Numbered from the stretch's first letter, positions 6,917-15,674 are shown. The stretch is DNA of 64,000 bases from Microbulbifer sp. MKSA007 (GCA_032615215.1 CP128433.1:1695501-1759500), one strand, 5' to 3'. Numbers and translations are program-made. The notes: a model not told the origin generated them from the letters alone.

Positions 6917-6974
6917 CAAATTGCTGAATCCTATGTTCTGCTCGCTTTGTGCTGTAGACCAAAGCAGCGTTATC
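6912..6974 (+). other. attC-like site (one of the clearest)
   Basis: ATAAC at the stop codon pairs with GTTAT at the right end; GCTG/CAGC and the inner GCTTTG/CAAAGC also pair. It is 63 bases long and is the last recognisable site of the array. Confidence 0.62.
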
Positions 6975-7057
6975 CCGGTGATGGCCTGAGTAAAGCGTTG
7001 CGCTTATGAGTAGGTCTATGCTACAACTCAGATATGTGTAATCGAGAGGAATAAAAG

Positions 7058-7405
7058 ATGATGAGTTCTTTGGGGGTAGCAGAGTATTATTTCAAACTCT
7101 CAAACGAAAGTAACTTTGATGAAATCACAAAACTATTTTGTGAAAGCTCCACATTCAGGTCAGGAAAAGGAGATCTATTCTTAGGTGTGAGTGACATCAT
7201 GTCTATGCAGAGACTTCATCATGGTATGTTTTCAAAGCTTGAGTGGGAAGTATGCAGTGTTACAGAAACCAAACCCGGGATAGTTCATTTCAACTTTAAC
7301 TTTACAGGTGAAACACATGCTGGAGAGAAAGTAGAGTATTCCGGTTTGGAAGATGTGGTTGTATATGGTGGTAAAATTCAGCACGTTCAAATACAGCGTC
7401 TGTGA
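7058..7405 (+). CDS. NTF2-like (SnoaL-type) protein
   Basis: 115 residues. The N-terminal helix pair VAEYYFKLSNESNFDEITKLF followed by a beta-rich half (FRSGKGDLFLGVSDI, GIVHFNFNFTGE, EYSGLEDVVVYGGKIQHVQI) is the usual NTF2/SnoaL-like plan. Such domains bind small ligands or act as enzymes or immunity-type proteins, and the sequence gives no specific role. AGAGGAAT precedes tandem ATGs at 7058 and 7061. It is the last small gene before the operon terminator at 7.7 kb. Confidence 0.7.
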   Translation: MMSSLGVAEYYFKLSNESNFDEITKLFCESSTFRSGKGDLFLGVSDIMSMQRLHHGMFSKLEWEVCSVTETKPGIVHFNFNFTGETHAGEKVEYSGLEDVVVYGGKIQHVQIQRL

Positions 7406-7793
7406 TGCCTTATAATCCCATGTCATGCAACCTATCTTTTTGCTGCATGCATGGGTCAAAACAGGCAAGTGAAACCATGTAAGTTAAAGCATGAAGCTTT
7501 GAAAAGCTGGCCTCGTTTTGCCCACCAAAAGCCTCCAGCTTCATAAGTCCGGTGTTTGAGGTGTTAATAAAAAGACTAGCCTGCCTTTAGTAGGTATCCG
7601 GTATCGTTAGGTTTAATTGGAAGTTAATTGAAATTTTTGCGGGGAAATCTTTCAGCCGTTAAAGCTGGAGAAGTGTTTAAAGTACTTCTCCAGTTTTTCT
7701 TAGGCTGCCAATCAGCATTTCACAAATTATTAGCTCACAAAGTGATGGTGTTCTGCTAAAGAGTATATGGTTTATGGGTTGATTAGATGGAGC
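7406..7793 (+). other. Intergenic stretch with hairpins between cassette-like region and minus-strand genes
   Basis: No gene found. It holds a near-perfect hairpin CCCATG(T)CATGCA/TGCATGCATGGG at 7417-7455, a second arm pair ATGAAGCT/AGCTTCAT at about 7491 and 7537, and a strong terminator at 7665-7699. The first hairpin may end transcription of the NTF2-like gene. Confidence 0.5.
7665..7699 (+). terminator. Rho-independent terminator
   Basis: CTGGAGAAGT (7665-7674) and ACTTCTCCAG (7684-7693) form a ten-pair stem followed by TTTTTCTT on the plus strand. It separates the array side from the converging minus-strand operon. Confidence 0.8.
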
Positions 7794-8729
7794 CTAATCA
7801 ATCCATACCCTGGTATAAACCCGCTTCTGATCCGGGGTATCAATAAATCCATCCCGATCATGTAGGACTTTGGTGTTGTCAACGAAGACCATATCTCCAG
7901 AGTTCATGTAGAAGCTTAATGTATTCTCCGCACTGTTTAATTCCTTATCTAGTATATCCAGAGCCTTAAGTACTTCTTTTGATAAAGGCTGGTTCACGCG
8001 CTGATGGCCTTTCTCAATCCAGTACCGCATATAACGAATACTGAGCTTTTCGTTTGAATATTCGAAAATAGGAAAACAGTTTTCAAGTATGCTTTTTATG
8101 TTTTTGTCACTGCCTGGAGTAACTAAATCTCTAATATAGTTGTTGTACAGGATCTCTAGTTTTTGTGGAGCAGTTTTTCGCAAGTTTTCATGAACTTGAG
8201 CCGCAGAGACGATTTTCGATTTTCCACCCTCAACTGCCGGAGTAAGGCAGCATAATCCAAGTATCTTTGGTTGTACGGTACGTTGTGAGCTATCAGTATG
8301 GACGCCAGTGGGTGCATTTGTCTGAGACACAGGAATAGCTTCGCTAGTGTAGTCTTTTCCTGTGTCGAGAATCCCATAAAGCCGGCCATAAGTATCTATA
8401 GTATTGCCCATTGCCAGGCTAAGCTTTAGAAATAGTAGGTTAAGCGTTGACTTGCTTAATGATTCCTCGCCGTGTATCCATGTCACACCACTACCATGCT
8501 CTATTTCATGCTGTATCTGGTTGGCAAGTTGGTCGAATTCAGGTGTGGCAACTGATTCTTGGGTCAGATTTTCAATCGGGTTGTTTTGTTGTTTGGCCCA
8601 GCTCTCCAAAGCCTCGACCTCAGATTTCCAGTTTGAAGGCCACAGAAATTTCCAGTTGGAAGTTGCGGTCATATCATTAGCAGTCCAGGCTTGAGCTTGA
8701 ACTACTTCACTTGGGGCTAAGTTAGTCAT
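7794..8729 (-). CDS. TauD/TfdA-like (clavaminate synthase-like) Fe(II)/2-oxoglutarate dioxygenase
   Basis: 311 residues. The iron site is visible as the HxD motif GVHTDSS and the distal His in VLHDRDGF; the following RVYTRVWI carries the 2-oxoglutarate-binding Arg. These enzymes hydroxylate or desaturate small substrates, often amino acids or their derivatives, using O2. Its ATG overlaps the stop of the upstream methyltransferase gene by eight bases, so the two are co-transcribed and probably translationally coupled. The substrate cannot be told from sequence. Base composition is AT-rich, unlike the core genes. Confidence 0.85.
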   Translation of the reverse strand: MTNLAPSEVVQAQAWTANDMTATSNWKFLWPSNWKSEVEALESWAKQQNNPIENLTQESVATPEFDQLANQIQHEIEHGSGVTWIHGEESLSKSTLNLLFLKLSLAMGNTIDTYGRLYGILDTGKDYTSEAIPVSQTNAPTGVHTDSSQRTVQPKILGLCCLTPAVEGGKSKIVSAAQVHENLRKTAPQKLEILYNNYIRDLVTPGSDKNIKSILENCFPIFEYSNEKLSIRYMRYWIEKGHQRVNQPLSKEVLKALDILDKELNSAENTLSFYMNSGDMVFVDNTKVLHDRDGFIDTPDQKRVYTRVWID

Positions 8730-9510
8730 TTACTTGCACCTTTAATAATACGTGTAGTGGATAGCCGGCTAGTGGTGAGAAAAAATCTGGATCTAGGTCA
8801 AGGTGCTCTTGAGTCACTGAAAGTTCTTGAACAGTTGGTAGGGATCTAAAACCAGCCTGTGCCAGAGCTTCAAAATAGTGTAAAAAATTTTTATGCACGC
8901 ATCGCACTGAAACTGGTTTTCCATCTCTGCGCCATATTTTTCCTTCAAATGTTTGATCTATACCATCTAAATAAGTCATGTTGCCGTGTTGAAAGTAGAA
9001 CGGAGGAACTTCTTCCCTCATGAATGGCAGGCAAGGGTGGGGCACTGTAAAAATAAAGGTACCCCCTTTATTTAGTAGATTCTTGACCTTGCTTATCACT
9101 TTTGTCATTTCTTCTATGGTTAGATAGTTGAAAAGAAATACAGCGATAGCATGGTCAAATTTATCTCTAGGGAATTCTGTAAATGTAACCGCATTTCCAA
9201 CTGCATATTCTGCTTTCGTCAAGTTTCCAGCAGAAGCCGTTTTCTTTGCCTGGGAAATCATCTCTGAAGAAGAGTCAACTCCAAAGATTGAACCTGCTCC
9301 CTTATCAAGTAGCATCCTGGATACATAGCCTTCACCGCAGCCCATATCCAATATGTTTTTCCCGGAGATATCTCCGATTGCTTCCAAAACTTTGGGGCGA
9401 GCGGTGTAATCACTGAGTAGGATTTTCTCAGAGCGGTTCCAGCTGTGAGCTTGTTTGTTATAGATGGTTTCAGTTGATAGTGGTAAGTTCATCCCGAACT
9501 GCTCCTTCAA
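8722..9510 (-). CDS. Class I SAM-dependent methyltransferase
   Basis: 262 residues. Motif I is ILDMGCGEGYVSRML (about residues 53-67), followed by the acidic end of strand 2 (GVDSSSEM), and a post-motif region FDHAIAVFLFNYL, typical of small-molecule methyltransferases. The C-terminal half (FYFQHGNMTYL, CVHKNFLHYFEALAQAG) resembles UbiE/Methyltransf_11-type enzymes. It is the first gene of a two-gene operon with the TauD-like dioxygenase. The acceptor substrate is unknown. Confidence 0.85.
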   Translation of the reverse strand: MKEQFGMNLPLSTETIYNKQAHSWNRSEKILLSDYTARPKVLEAIGDISGKNILDMGCGEGYVSRMLLDKGAGSIFGVDSSSEMISQAKKTASAGNLTKAEYAVGNAVTFTEFPRDKFDHAIAVFLFNYLTIEEMTKVISKVKNLLNKGGTFIFTVPHPCLPFMREEVPPFYFQHGNMTYLDGIDQTFEGKIWRRDGKPVSVRCVHKNFLHYFEALAQAGFRSLPTVQELSVTQEHLDLDPDFFSPLAGYPLHVLLKVQVND

Positions 9511-10164
9511 TTTTAGGGATAAAGTATGCTATGCAGTGGTGTGTGTATTGGTGTTTACTACATGGCTGGTGAAATTTTAGGTATTTGCGGCTTTAATTAT
9601 TTAAGTTTAATTGCTGTTTTGATAAGGCTAGCATTTTAAATATATAAAATTAGTCGTTACCAGGAAGTCCATTTGGTAGTTTTTTGTATTCTGCAGCTTA
9701 TTTTGGGTGGGCATGCTGGCAGTTTTTTATTGTTTGGTTTTGTTGCTTAGTTGAGTATGCAAAGCTGGAGGAGGAGCGTCAAGGTCTTTTCTTTGAGATG
9801 GAATACTCATAATTCACATTTTATTTATATTTTTCATGCCGGCTCAGGTTAGCAGTACTTTTGTTTTTAGAGTTGACATATGTCAAATAAAACTTATTTT
9901 TTGGGGTTGAATTTAATGGATTAAATTCGCTTTAGGGTGCTGTTTAGATAGGGGGTAATGTAATCAGGAGTATGTTTTAGCTTGTTGTATTCAATTCTCT
10001 TAGGTTGGATTGCTGTGCTTGATTAGCGGCGCCTCTAGTTCCCCATATTCTTGGCGCCTCGATTCTTAGGTTAATTTTTTAGAATATCTCTTCCTTAGCT
10101 AATCTGATGTTGTTGTGGTTTTGATCCTGTTGGCGTCTAGGCATCTTGTTAAGCGTGATTTGAT
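9511..10164. other. AT-rich divergent intergenic region
   Basis: About 650 bases without a credible gene, between the minus-strand methyltransferase operon and the plus-strand lyase gene. It holds a perfect 14-bp palindrome (9873-9886) and many T-rich tracts. It is large enough to hold the promoters of both operons, but no small RNA or coding frame could be supported. Confidence 0.5.
9873..9900 (+). promoter_or_regulatory. Palindromic operator-like site overlapping a possible promoter
   Basis: TTGACATATGTCAA is a perfect palindrome that includes a consensus -35 hexamer TTGACA (9873-9878). A TATTTT at 9895-9900, 16 bases further on, could be the -10. Which protein binds, and whether it serves the lyase gene 265 bases downstream, is not known. 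Confidence 0.35.
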
Positions 10165-11514
10165 ATGAGAGCAACCGCGATTGATTCTGTCGTTTTTTGC
10201 GATATTTTTAGTACTTCAGCCATGCGTGAGGTTTTCTCGGATGAACAGCGTGTTCAGCGCTATCTCGATGTTGAAGCGGCGCTGGCCAAAGTGCAGGCCC
10301 GGTTAAAAATAATCCCTGCAGAGGCTGCAGAGGACATTACTCAACACTGTGACGCCAAGCAGATAGATTTTGTAAAGCTCAAGGAGCAAACGGAGCTGAT
10401 TGGTTATCCGGTGCTGGGTGTTGTAGAGCAGCTAGTGTCACTGTGTAGTAGAGATTTAGGTCAGTGGTGTCATTGGGGGGCTACTACTCAAGATATTACG
10501 GATACGGCAACCGTCTTACAGATTAGGGCGGCGCTTGAAATTGTTGAGACGGAGGTCAATGGGATAGCAGATGCTTTAGCGAGCCTGGCCAAGCGTTTCA
10601 GGGATACGCCTATGGTTGGGCGCAGTAATCTTCAACAGGCGGTACCTATAACGTTCGGCTACAAGGCGGCTGTTTGGTTGGCTGGTATTCATCGCCATCA
10701 AGCGCGCTTAAAAGAGATAAAGTCTCGGGCGTTTGTAGGGGAATTTGGTGGTGCGGCGGGTAATCTTTCTTCCCTGGGGCATCAGGGGCTAGAAGTTCAA
10801 AGAGGAATTATGCAGGAACTCGATCTCGGAGTCCCTTGTATTGCCTGGCATACGATGAGAGATCGCGTTACCGAAGTGGCTTGTCTATTGGGGCTGATTA
10901 CTGGCACCTTGGGAAAAATAGCCCTCGATATAAAACTAATGGCACAGACAGAAGTCGGGGAGGTGGCGGAGCCTCTTATATCTGGCCGGGGAGCGTCTAG
11001 TACAATGCCCCAAAAACACAACCCTCTATCAGCAGTTCTTATCAGCGGTACTGTCCCAGTGGTTAGACAGCAGGTTGCCTCTTTGCTGGAAGCGATGGTT
11101 GAAGACCATGAGCGGGCTACGGGCCCGTGGGAAATAGAGTGGATTGTTCTGCCGGAAATATTCTGTCTTACCGCATCGGTATTATCCCAGGCACGTTTTG
11201 CGCTAGAAGGACTTCAGGTATTTCCAGAAAAAATGATGCGAAATTTGGAAATGACTGGAGGTTTAGTGCTCTCTGAGGCTGTAATGATGGGACTGGGACC
11301 GAAACTGGGGCGTGAGAATGCCCACGATTTGGTTTACCAGATTTGCTGCCAGGCAATGGAGACGGGGCGTCATTTTTCTGACTTGTTAAAGGAAGATAAA
11401 CAGGTGTCGGGGGCTCTCTCTGATGCGGAGTTAGATCAACTTCTTGACCCTCATAACTATCTTGGATCATGCGGGGAGATGGTTGATGCAACACTTGCTG
11501 GAAAAGAGCGCTGA
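10165..11514 (+). CDS. Fumarase/aspartase-superfamily lyase (3-carboxymuconate cycloisomerase/adenylosuccinate lyase-like)
   Basis: 449 residues. The family signature is GRGASSTMPQKHNPLSA (about residue 274 on), with conserved region 1 around WCHWGATTQDITDTA and the second around GRSNLQQAVPITFG. This arrangement is closest to the PcaB-like branch: the TTQDI and QQAVP motifs are shared with 3-carboxy-cis,cis-muconate cycloisomerases. Proteins of this branch are often misnamed; nitrosuccinate lyases such as CreD belong nearby. No other protocatechuate-pathway gene is present, which argues against a standard role in aromatic breakdown. A nitrilase-family gene follows 319 bases downstream. Confidence 0.8.
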   Translation: MRATAIDSVVFCDIFSTSAMREVFSDEQRVQRYLDVEAALAKVQARLKIIPAEAAEDITQHCDAKQIDFVKLKEQTELIGYPVLGVVEQLVSLCSRDLGQWCHWGATTQDITDTATVLQIRAALEIVETEVNGIADALASLAKRFRDTPMVGRSNLQQAVPITFGYKAAVWLAGIHRHQARLKEIKSRAFVGEFGGAAGNLSSLGHQGLEVQRGIMQELDLGVPCIAWHTMRDRVTEVACLLGLITGTLGKIALDIKLMAQTEVGEVAEPLISGRGASSTMPQKHNPLSAVLISGTVPVVRQQVASLLEAMVEDHERATGPWEIEWIVLPEIFCLTASVLSQARFALEGLQVFPEKMMRNLEMTGGLVLSEAVMMGLGPKLGRENAHDLVYQICCQAMETGRHFSDLLKEDKQVSGALSDAELDQLLDPHNYLGSCGEMVDATLAGKER

Positions 11515-11833
11515 CTCAGTAACCTGCTGTTTCCCAATTGTCACTGCTAGCTGCTGTGGATTGATTCTTGTGTCCGCTGCTCTTAATGCAAACTCTCTAA
11601 GATTAGAGTCTAAATCTTTATCTTGGCTGGTTTTTATTTTTTCAGTTTACTATTTTATTTTTAAATAGATACCTGAAGAAAATGTAGGATATTTATTTAA
11701 TGATAAGGATTCTAGAGGCGGGCGTAACTTAAAAATTAATATAATCAAGAATCGGTGCTTACTACTTGTGGTGTAACATATACAGTAATTTAGTCGATTC
11801 ATGTTGTATTTAAGTGGTGATCTGAAGGGGGGG
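11515..11833 (+). other. Intergenic gap between lyase and hydrolase genes
   Basis: About 320 AT-rich bases with no credible gene on either strand. It could contain a promoter for the nitrilase-family gene, but no clear -35/-10 pair or terminator was recognised. Confidence 0.45.
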
Positions 11834-12577
11834 ATGATGGGCAGGTTTAAACTGGCATTGGCACAGTTGCCGTCAGTGAAAGGAAATATAGAACGCAATA
11901 TTGAGTCACATATCCATGCTGTAAAAGTCGCAGTAAGGAAAAAGGCCTCTATTGTGGTGTTTCCTGAACTTTCTTTAACTGGTTATGAGCCGGATCTGGC
12001 TGAACAATTAGCGCTTAAGATCGACGATCCACAGTTAAGCCCTCTAGCTGACTTGGCAGCTGACAGTGGTGTTTGGCTAGTTGTGGGTGCGCCTATTCGT
12101 CAGAAGAATGGTATTGCGATCGGTTCGCTCGTATTTTCTCCTCAGGGTGAGATTTCTGTTTATTTGAAAATACATTTGCACCCAGGAGAAGAAAAATGGT
12201 TCGTTCCCGGATCTGAATATCTATCACTGAACATCGAAGGTGAGACCGTAGCTCTGGCTATTTGTGCAGATGTGTGTAACCCAGGTCATGTTGCCACCTA
12301 TGAAAAGCAGGGGGCTTCAGTTTATGTGGCAGGGGTATTGATTACTCCGATGGGATACCCGGAGGATAGTCAACAGTTGGCAAATTATGCTTTAGAGCAC
12401 AATTTATTGGTGGCTATTGCGAACTTTAATCAGCCGACGGGTGGTTATTCCACAGCCGGCTGTAGTGCAGCTTGGGGCCCCGAAGGTGAGATTGTCAGTG
12501 CGAGTGATACAGCCAGCCAACTAGTTTGCGTTGAGCGTGATGATGAAGGGTGGTGTTCGGAGATTGTGTCTCTTTAA
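11834..12577 (+). CDS. Carbon-nitrogen hydrolase (nitrilase superfamily)
   Basis: 247 residues. The Glu-Lys-Cys triad of the nitrilase superfamily is visible: Glu in VVFPELSLTGYEP, Lys in YLKIHLHPGEE and Cys in LAICADVCNP. It hydrolyses a non-peptide C-N bond; the exact amide or nitrile substrate is unknown. I chose the ATG at 11834 because GAAGGGGGG lies directly before it; an in-frame ATG at 11801 would add 11 residues before the usual opening FKLALAQLPSVKGN. It follows the lyase gene in the same direction and may belong with it. Confidence 0.85.
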   Translation: MMGRFKLALAQLPSVKGNIERNIESHIHAVKVAVRKKASIVVFPELSLTGYEPDLAEQLALKIDDPQLSPLADLAADSGVWLVVGAPIRQKNGIAIGSLVFSPQGEISVYLKIHLHPGEEKWFVPGSEYLSLNIEGETVALAICADVCNPGHVATYEKQGASVYVAGVLITPMGYPEDSQQLANYALEHNLLVAIANFNQPTGGYSTAGCSAAWGPEGEIVSASDTASQLVCVERDDEGWCSEIVSL

Positions 12578-12616
12578 TTGTGCAACTCTATAAATGGTAG
12601 TTGCCAATAGCTCCCT

Positions 12617-13669
12617 TCATTGACTCGCTTCCAGCTCTGCTACTAAAGCTGTCACCAATCCGGCTGCGGGCAGGGCTCGTGCGAGAGGGGCTCCTTGCCC
12701 GGCCCATTGAACGGCATATTCGTCATTGCCCGCTTTTGCAGCTGCTTGAGCCAGGGCTTTGCCCGCGGAGTAAGCGATCGGGTAATCCGGCAGAGGGGGA
12801 GCGCCCTTACTTAGTGCTTTATAGAATTGGTTGCTGATACCGCGAGCGGGGCGCCCGGAAATATTGGCGGTGATCTCTGTGTGCTGTGCGCGCTCACTTT
12901 GCAAGGCGCTGCGGTAGCTGTCGGAGGCCGCAGATTCCGGACAGAGGACAAATGCGGTTCCCATTTGCACGGCACTAGCCCCGAGAGATAGTGCAGCGCG
13001 AATGCCAGCGCCATCCATAATGCCACCCGCAGCAACGATTGGTAGGCTACTGTGGCAACACAGCAATCGCACCAGCGCCAGAGTTCCAATTTCCTGGTCG
13101 CCCTCTGGGTGGAAGACCCCCCTATGCCCACCAGCCTCAATACCTTGGGCAATTAAAACATCGATATCAGCATCCTCAGCCAGTTTGGCTTCTTGAGGAG
13201 AGGTTGCCGTGGCCATCAAGATAATCCCTGCACCTTTTAGTGCGGCGATAAACTCTTCTGACGGTAGGCCAAAGTGGAAGCTGACAACCGGTGGCTTTTG
13301 CTCGAGCAAAACTTCCAGCATGGCCTTATTGCCGATAAATGTTGAGTAGGGTTCATTGATCAGCTTGGGAACCGGTGCATCGAGGGCGGCAAAATGTGGG
13401 GCGAGATGGGAAAGCCAGGCTTGCTCCCGTTGGGGATCTTTTGTCGGGGGCTGGTGGCAAAAGAGGTTTACATTAAAGGGGTGCTCGGTCTGGTCGTGAG
13501 TACAACGAATTTCATCTACGGCTTTTTCCACTGAGCAGGCGCCGAGTCCAAGTGAGCCGAGTCCTCCTGCATTGGATACAGCGGCGGCGAGAGCGGGTGT
13601 GGATACCCCGGCCATGGGTGCTGCAAAGATGGGATGGGAAATTCCGAGTTTTTCGAGTAATGGATTCAT
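12617..13669 (-). CDS. Nitronate monooxygenase (2-nitropropane dioxygenase family)
   Basis: 350 residues, full length for the family. An FMN-dependent TIM barrel opening HPIFAAPMAGVSTPALAAAV, with the phosphate-binding region GIEAGGHRG, then IVAAGGIMDGAGIRAALSLGASAVQMGTAF near the C-terminal side. Family members oxidise alkyl nitronates such as propionate 3-nitronate, using O2. The gene is transcribed towards the nitrilase-family gene. It ends about 40 bases from the end of that gene. It may be a general detoxification enzyme or be linked with the cluster to its left. Confidence 0.85.
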   Translation of the reverse strand: MNPLLEKLGISHPIFAAPMAGVSTPALAAAVSNAGGLGSLGLGACSVEKAVDEIRCTHDQTEHPFNVNLFCHQPPTKDPQREQAWLSHLAPHFAALDAPVPKLINEPYSTFIGNKAMLEVLLEQKPPVVSFHFGLPSEEFIAALKGAGIILMATATSPQEAKLAEDADIDVLIAQGIEAGGHRGVFHPEGDQEIGTLALVRLLCCHSSLPIVAAGGIMDGAGIRAALSLGASAVQMGTAFVLCPESAASDSYRSALQSERAQHTEITANISGRPARGISNQFYKALSKGAPPLPDYPIAYSAGKALAQAAAKAGNDEYAVQWAGQGAPLARALPAAGLVTALVAELEASQ

Positions 13670-13720
13670 GGCCCTGCCTGTGAGTTGCGCTCCCCTTCTG
13701 GGCCACCTTAGTGCAGATTG

Positions 13721-13742
13721 TGCGAGGTAGCTATACCTCGCA
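13721..13742. other. Stem-loop between two minus-strand genes
   Basis: TGCGAGGTA and TACCTCGCA form a perfect nine-pair stem with a four-base loop. No T-run follows on either strand, so it may be an imperfect terminator of the outer membrane protein gene or an mRNA-stabilising hairpin. Confidence 0.5.
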
Positions 13743-13799
13743 GGCGTTACTGCTGCAAAAGTTTTTGGGGAGCGCGAACAGCAATCCTAGGTGGATTGC

Positions 13800-14546
13800 T
13801 TACAGGTGCAGGTTGAAACCGATGTATGGTCCTTTGATTTCAATATCGCTCTGCAAGTCGTCGAGCTCTTCCAGGTCGAGAGTCATTACGCGGTAACCAG
13901 CTTCGATAGCAAAGTCGACAGCCGGTACAAAATCCCAGCGCACTTTAGCTGTCAGGTCGGTATGGGTATCGCCACGGTAGGCTGTTGCATTGCCTTGGGC
14001 AATTACAGACCAGCCGGTAAATGGAAGATCAAAGCGCGCCATGCCGTAGGCCATTGGCAGGTAGCCAGTGAGGTCGACAGTCTCTGCCTGGGTATCGCTC
14101 ACTGCGGTAAATTCACCGTCATACATACGCGCGGTCAAACCGACATCCAGGTTTACCCAGTTGTCCAAAATTTCGTAGTAAAGGGTAGCGTCGGTATGGG
14201 TGAGGTTCAGATCTGTGCGGATTTCTGAATTGGCAGTGAAGGTTTCATCATCAAAAGTAACGGAGGTGGCCAGGGTATCGTCACCGTCGGTATCGATATT
14301 GCTGTGGGCCAAAAGCACATTGGGCACCAGGGGAATGGGGTGTTCCAGGGCAACCTGCAGGAAGGTAATGTTATCTTCCGAGAGGGACAGGTTATCCAGC
14401 TTATATTCGTCGGTACCGATATTACCGCTATAGCCTGGCAGCCATGCGCCGGCGGTAGCATCAAGGCCGAGAATAGTATCTGCGCTTGCGGTGCCGCAGG
14501 CGAGGAGGGTACTCAAGGCAAGTGCGGATTTCTTCATTGACTTCAC
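13800..14546 (-). CDS. Outer membrane beta-barrel protein, TIGR04219-type
   Basis: 248 residues. A signal peptide (about residues 1-22, ending GTASA) is followed by DTILGLDATAGAWLPGYSGNIG, and a series of alternating strands ends in the aromatic-flanked ...GPYIGFNLHL, the usual C-terminal outer membrane insertion signal. The opening LGLDATAGAW resembles the TIGR04219 family of outer membrane proteins. The function is unknown. The gene is monocistronic, with the LysR gene behind it on the same strand. Confidence 0.75.
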   Translation of the reverse strand: MKSMKKSALALSTLLACGTASADTILGLDATAGAWLPGYSGNIGTDEYKLDNLSLSEDNITFLQVALEHPIPLVPNVLLAHSNIDTDGDDTLATSVTFDDETFTANSEIRTDLNLTHTDATLYYEILDNWVNLDVGLTARMYDGEFTAVSDTQAETVDLTGYLPMAYGMARFDLPFTGWSVIAQGNATAYRGDTHTDLTAKVRWDFVPAVDFAIEAGYRVMTLDLEELDDLQSDIEIKGPYIGFNLHL

Positions 14547-14699
14547 TCCGTGATGAATTTGTCGCGGAGTTTACAGATAAATTTTTCCCGTGCCGTGGCT
14601 AAGTTGCACATTTTTACAAATCTTTAACGTTTTGCACTGGTAAAAATGGTGCGTTTGGGTATTGCCTGTTAGTAAATTGGTCGCTTTTTTCCTGCCTCA

Positions 14700-15572
14700 C
14701 TAAATAGCTGCTTCGAACAACATCTGTTGTAGCGCGCTGGCGGGATTGCTCAGTGTTCGGCCCCGGTGACTGATTACGCCAAGGTTTCGCAGTACTTGCA
14801 GCTTTTTGACTGGCAGCACTGCCAGGCTGCTGTCCACCAGTGTGTGGGGCAGAACACTCCAGCCGAGACCGACACAGGCCATCATCTTAATGGTTTCCAG
14901 ATAGTTGGTTGCCAGCTTCGCGGTGAGTTTTAACCCCTGGGCATCAAACTCTCTTTTGATCAGGCGCCCGGTATAGGTATTCATATCCGGCAGTATGGCG
15001 GGATAGTTGGCGAGGTCGGTGAGTTCCAGTTCCGGCAATTTTGCCAGGGGATGATCCGGGGCCGCCACCACAACACAGGGGTCGGGCCAGATCACTTCGG
15101 CATTCAGGTGCGGATACTCCTTAAGTGCCAGGGTGACCACGGCCAATTCATATTTGGCGGCCATCAGGGCTTCGTAAGCTTGTTCCGAGTCGACAAAATC
15201 GATGTCCAAGGCAACCTGTGGGTAGCGGAAACTGAACTCTTTCAGCACTGGAGGTAGATGATGTAGACCCACGTGATGGCTGGTGGCGATACGCAAGCTG
15301 CCGCTGACCGAGTTGCTCAAAGCGCGCAACTCCCGCTCGGTGTCGCTGATTTCATTAAGTATATGGCGGGCACGGGGCAGTAGGGCGCGACCGGCATCGG
15401 TGAGCTGCAATCGCCGCCCAATACGATCGAATAGAGGGGAGCCCAGTTGCTGCTCCAGGGCCGCCAGGCGCTTACTCATCGCGGGCTGGGTCAGGTGCAG
15501 CAGCTCGGCGCCTTCAGATACCGAACCCTGTTCGGCAATTGCCAGAAATGCCCGCAGCCACTGTAATTCCAA
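14700..15572 (-). CDS. LysR-family transcriptional regulator divergent from leuCDB
   Basis: 290 residues. The N-terminal winged helix-turn-helix is typical (LRAFLAIAEQGSVSEGAELLHLTQPAMSKRLAALEQQLG, residues 5-43), followed by the linker helix and a two-lobed periplasmic-binding-type effector domain (SGSLRIATSHHVGLHHLPPVL onwards). A divergent LysR gene beside leuC is a conserved arrangement in pseudomonads (PA3122 beside PA3121), so control of leucine biosynthesis is likely. The effector is unknown. Confidence 0.85.
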   Translation of the reverse strand: MELQWLRAFLAIAEQGSVSEGAELLHLTQPAMSKRLAALEQQLGSPLFDRIGRRLQLTDAGRALLPRARHILNEISDTERELRALSNSVSGSLRIATSHHVGLHHLPPVLKEFSFRYPQVALDIDFVDSEQAYEALMAAKYELAVVTLALKEYPHLNAEVIWPDPCVVVAAPDHPLAKLPELELTDLANYPAILPDMNTYTGRLIKREFDAQGLKLTAKLATNYLETIKMMACVGLGWSVLPHTLVDSSLAVLPVKKLQVLRNLGVISHRGRTLSNPASALQQMLFEAAI

Positions 15573-15674
15573 GCTGTTTCCCCTGAAGCGGTTTGTCGAT
15601 AAAGGCTCAAATTGAGCCGCTGGATAAATGGCAGAGACGCCAGAAGATGGATATTACCCCAGTTTGGCTTTCGA

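Larger units (their letters stand above)
1537..6974 (+). other. Putative integron-type gene-cassette array without a visible integrase
   Basis: About ten short genes all lie on the plus strand and are unrelated to one another. Most are followed by an imperfect palindrome that starts near TAACAA, just at or after the stop codon, and ends near GTTATG, GTTAAG or GTTAGC shortly before the next start. This is the layout of integron cassettes with attC sites. No tyrosine recombinase gene is present, so within this window it would be a cluster of attC sites lacking integrase. It is AT-rich compared with the core genes to the right. Single sites are listed separately; the array call itself is inference from their repetition. 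Confidence 0.6.

Noticed and set aside
11444..11668. 74-codon frame overlapping the end of the lyase gene
   Set aside because: Overlaps the lyase 3' end, has no family and ends in an AT-rich stretch with Phe/Ser runs typical of chance frames.
13800..14540. Plus-strand frames opposite the outer membrane protein gene
   Set aside because: The minus-strand gene has a signal peptide and barrel ending; the opposite frames have no domain or start signal.
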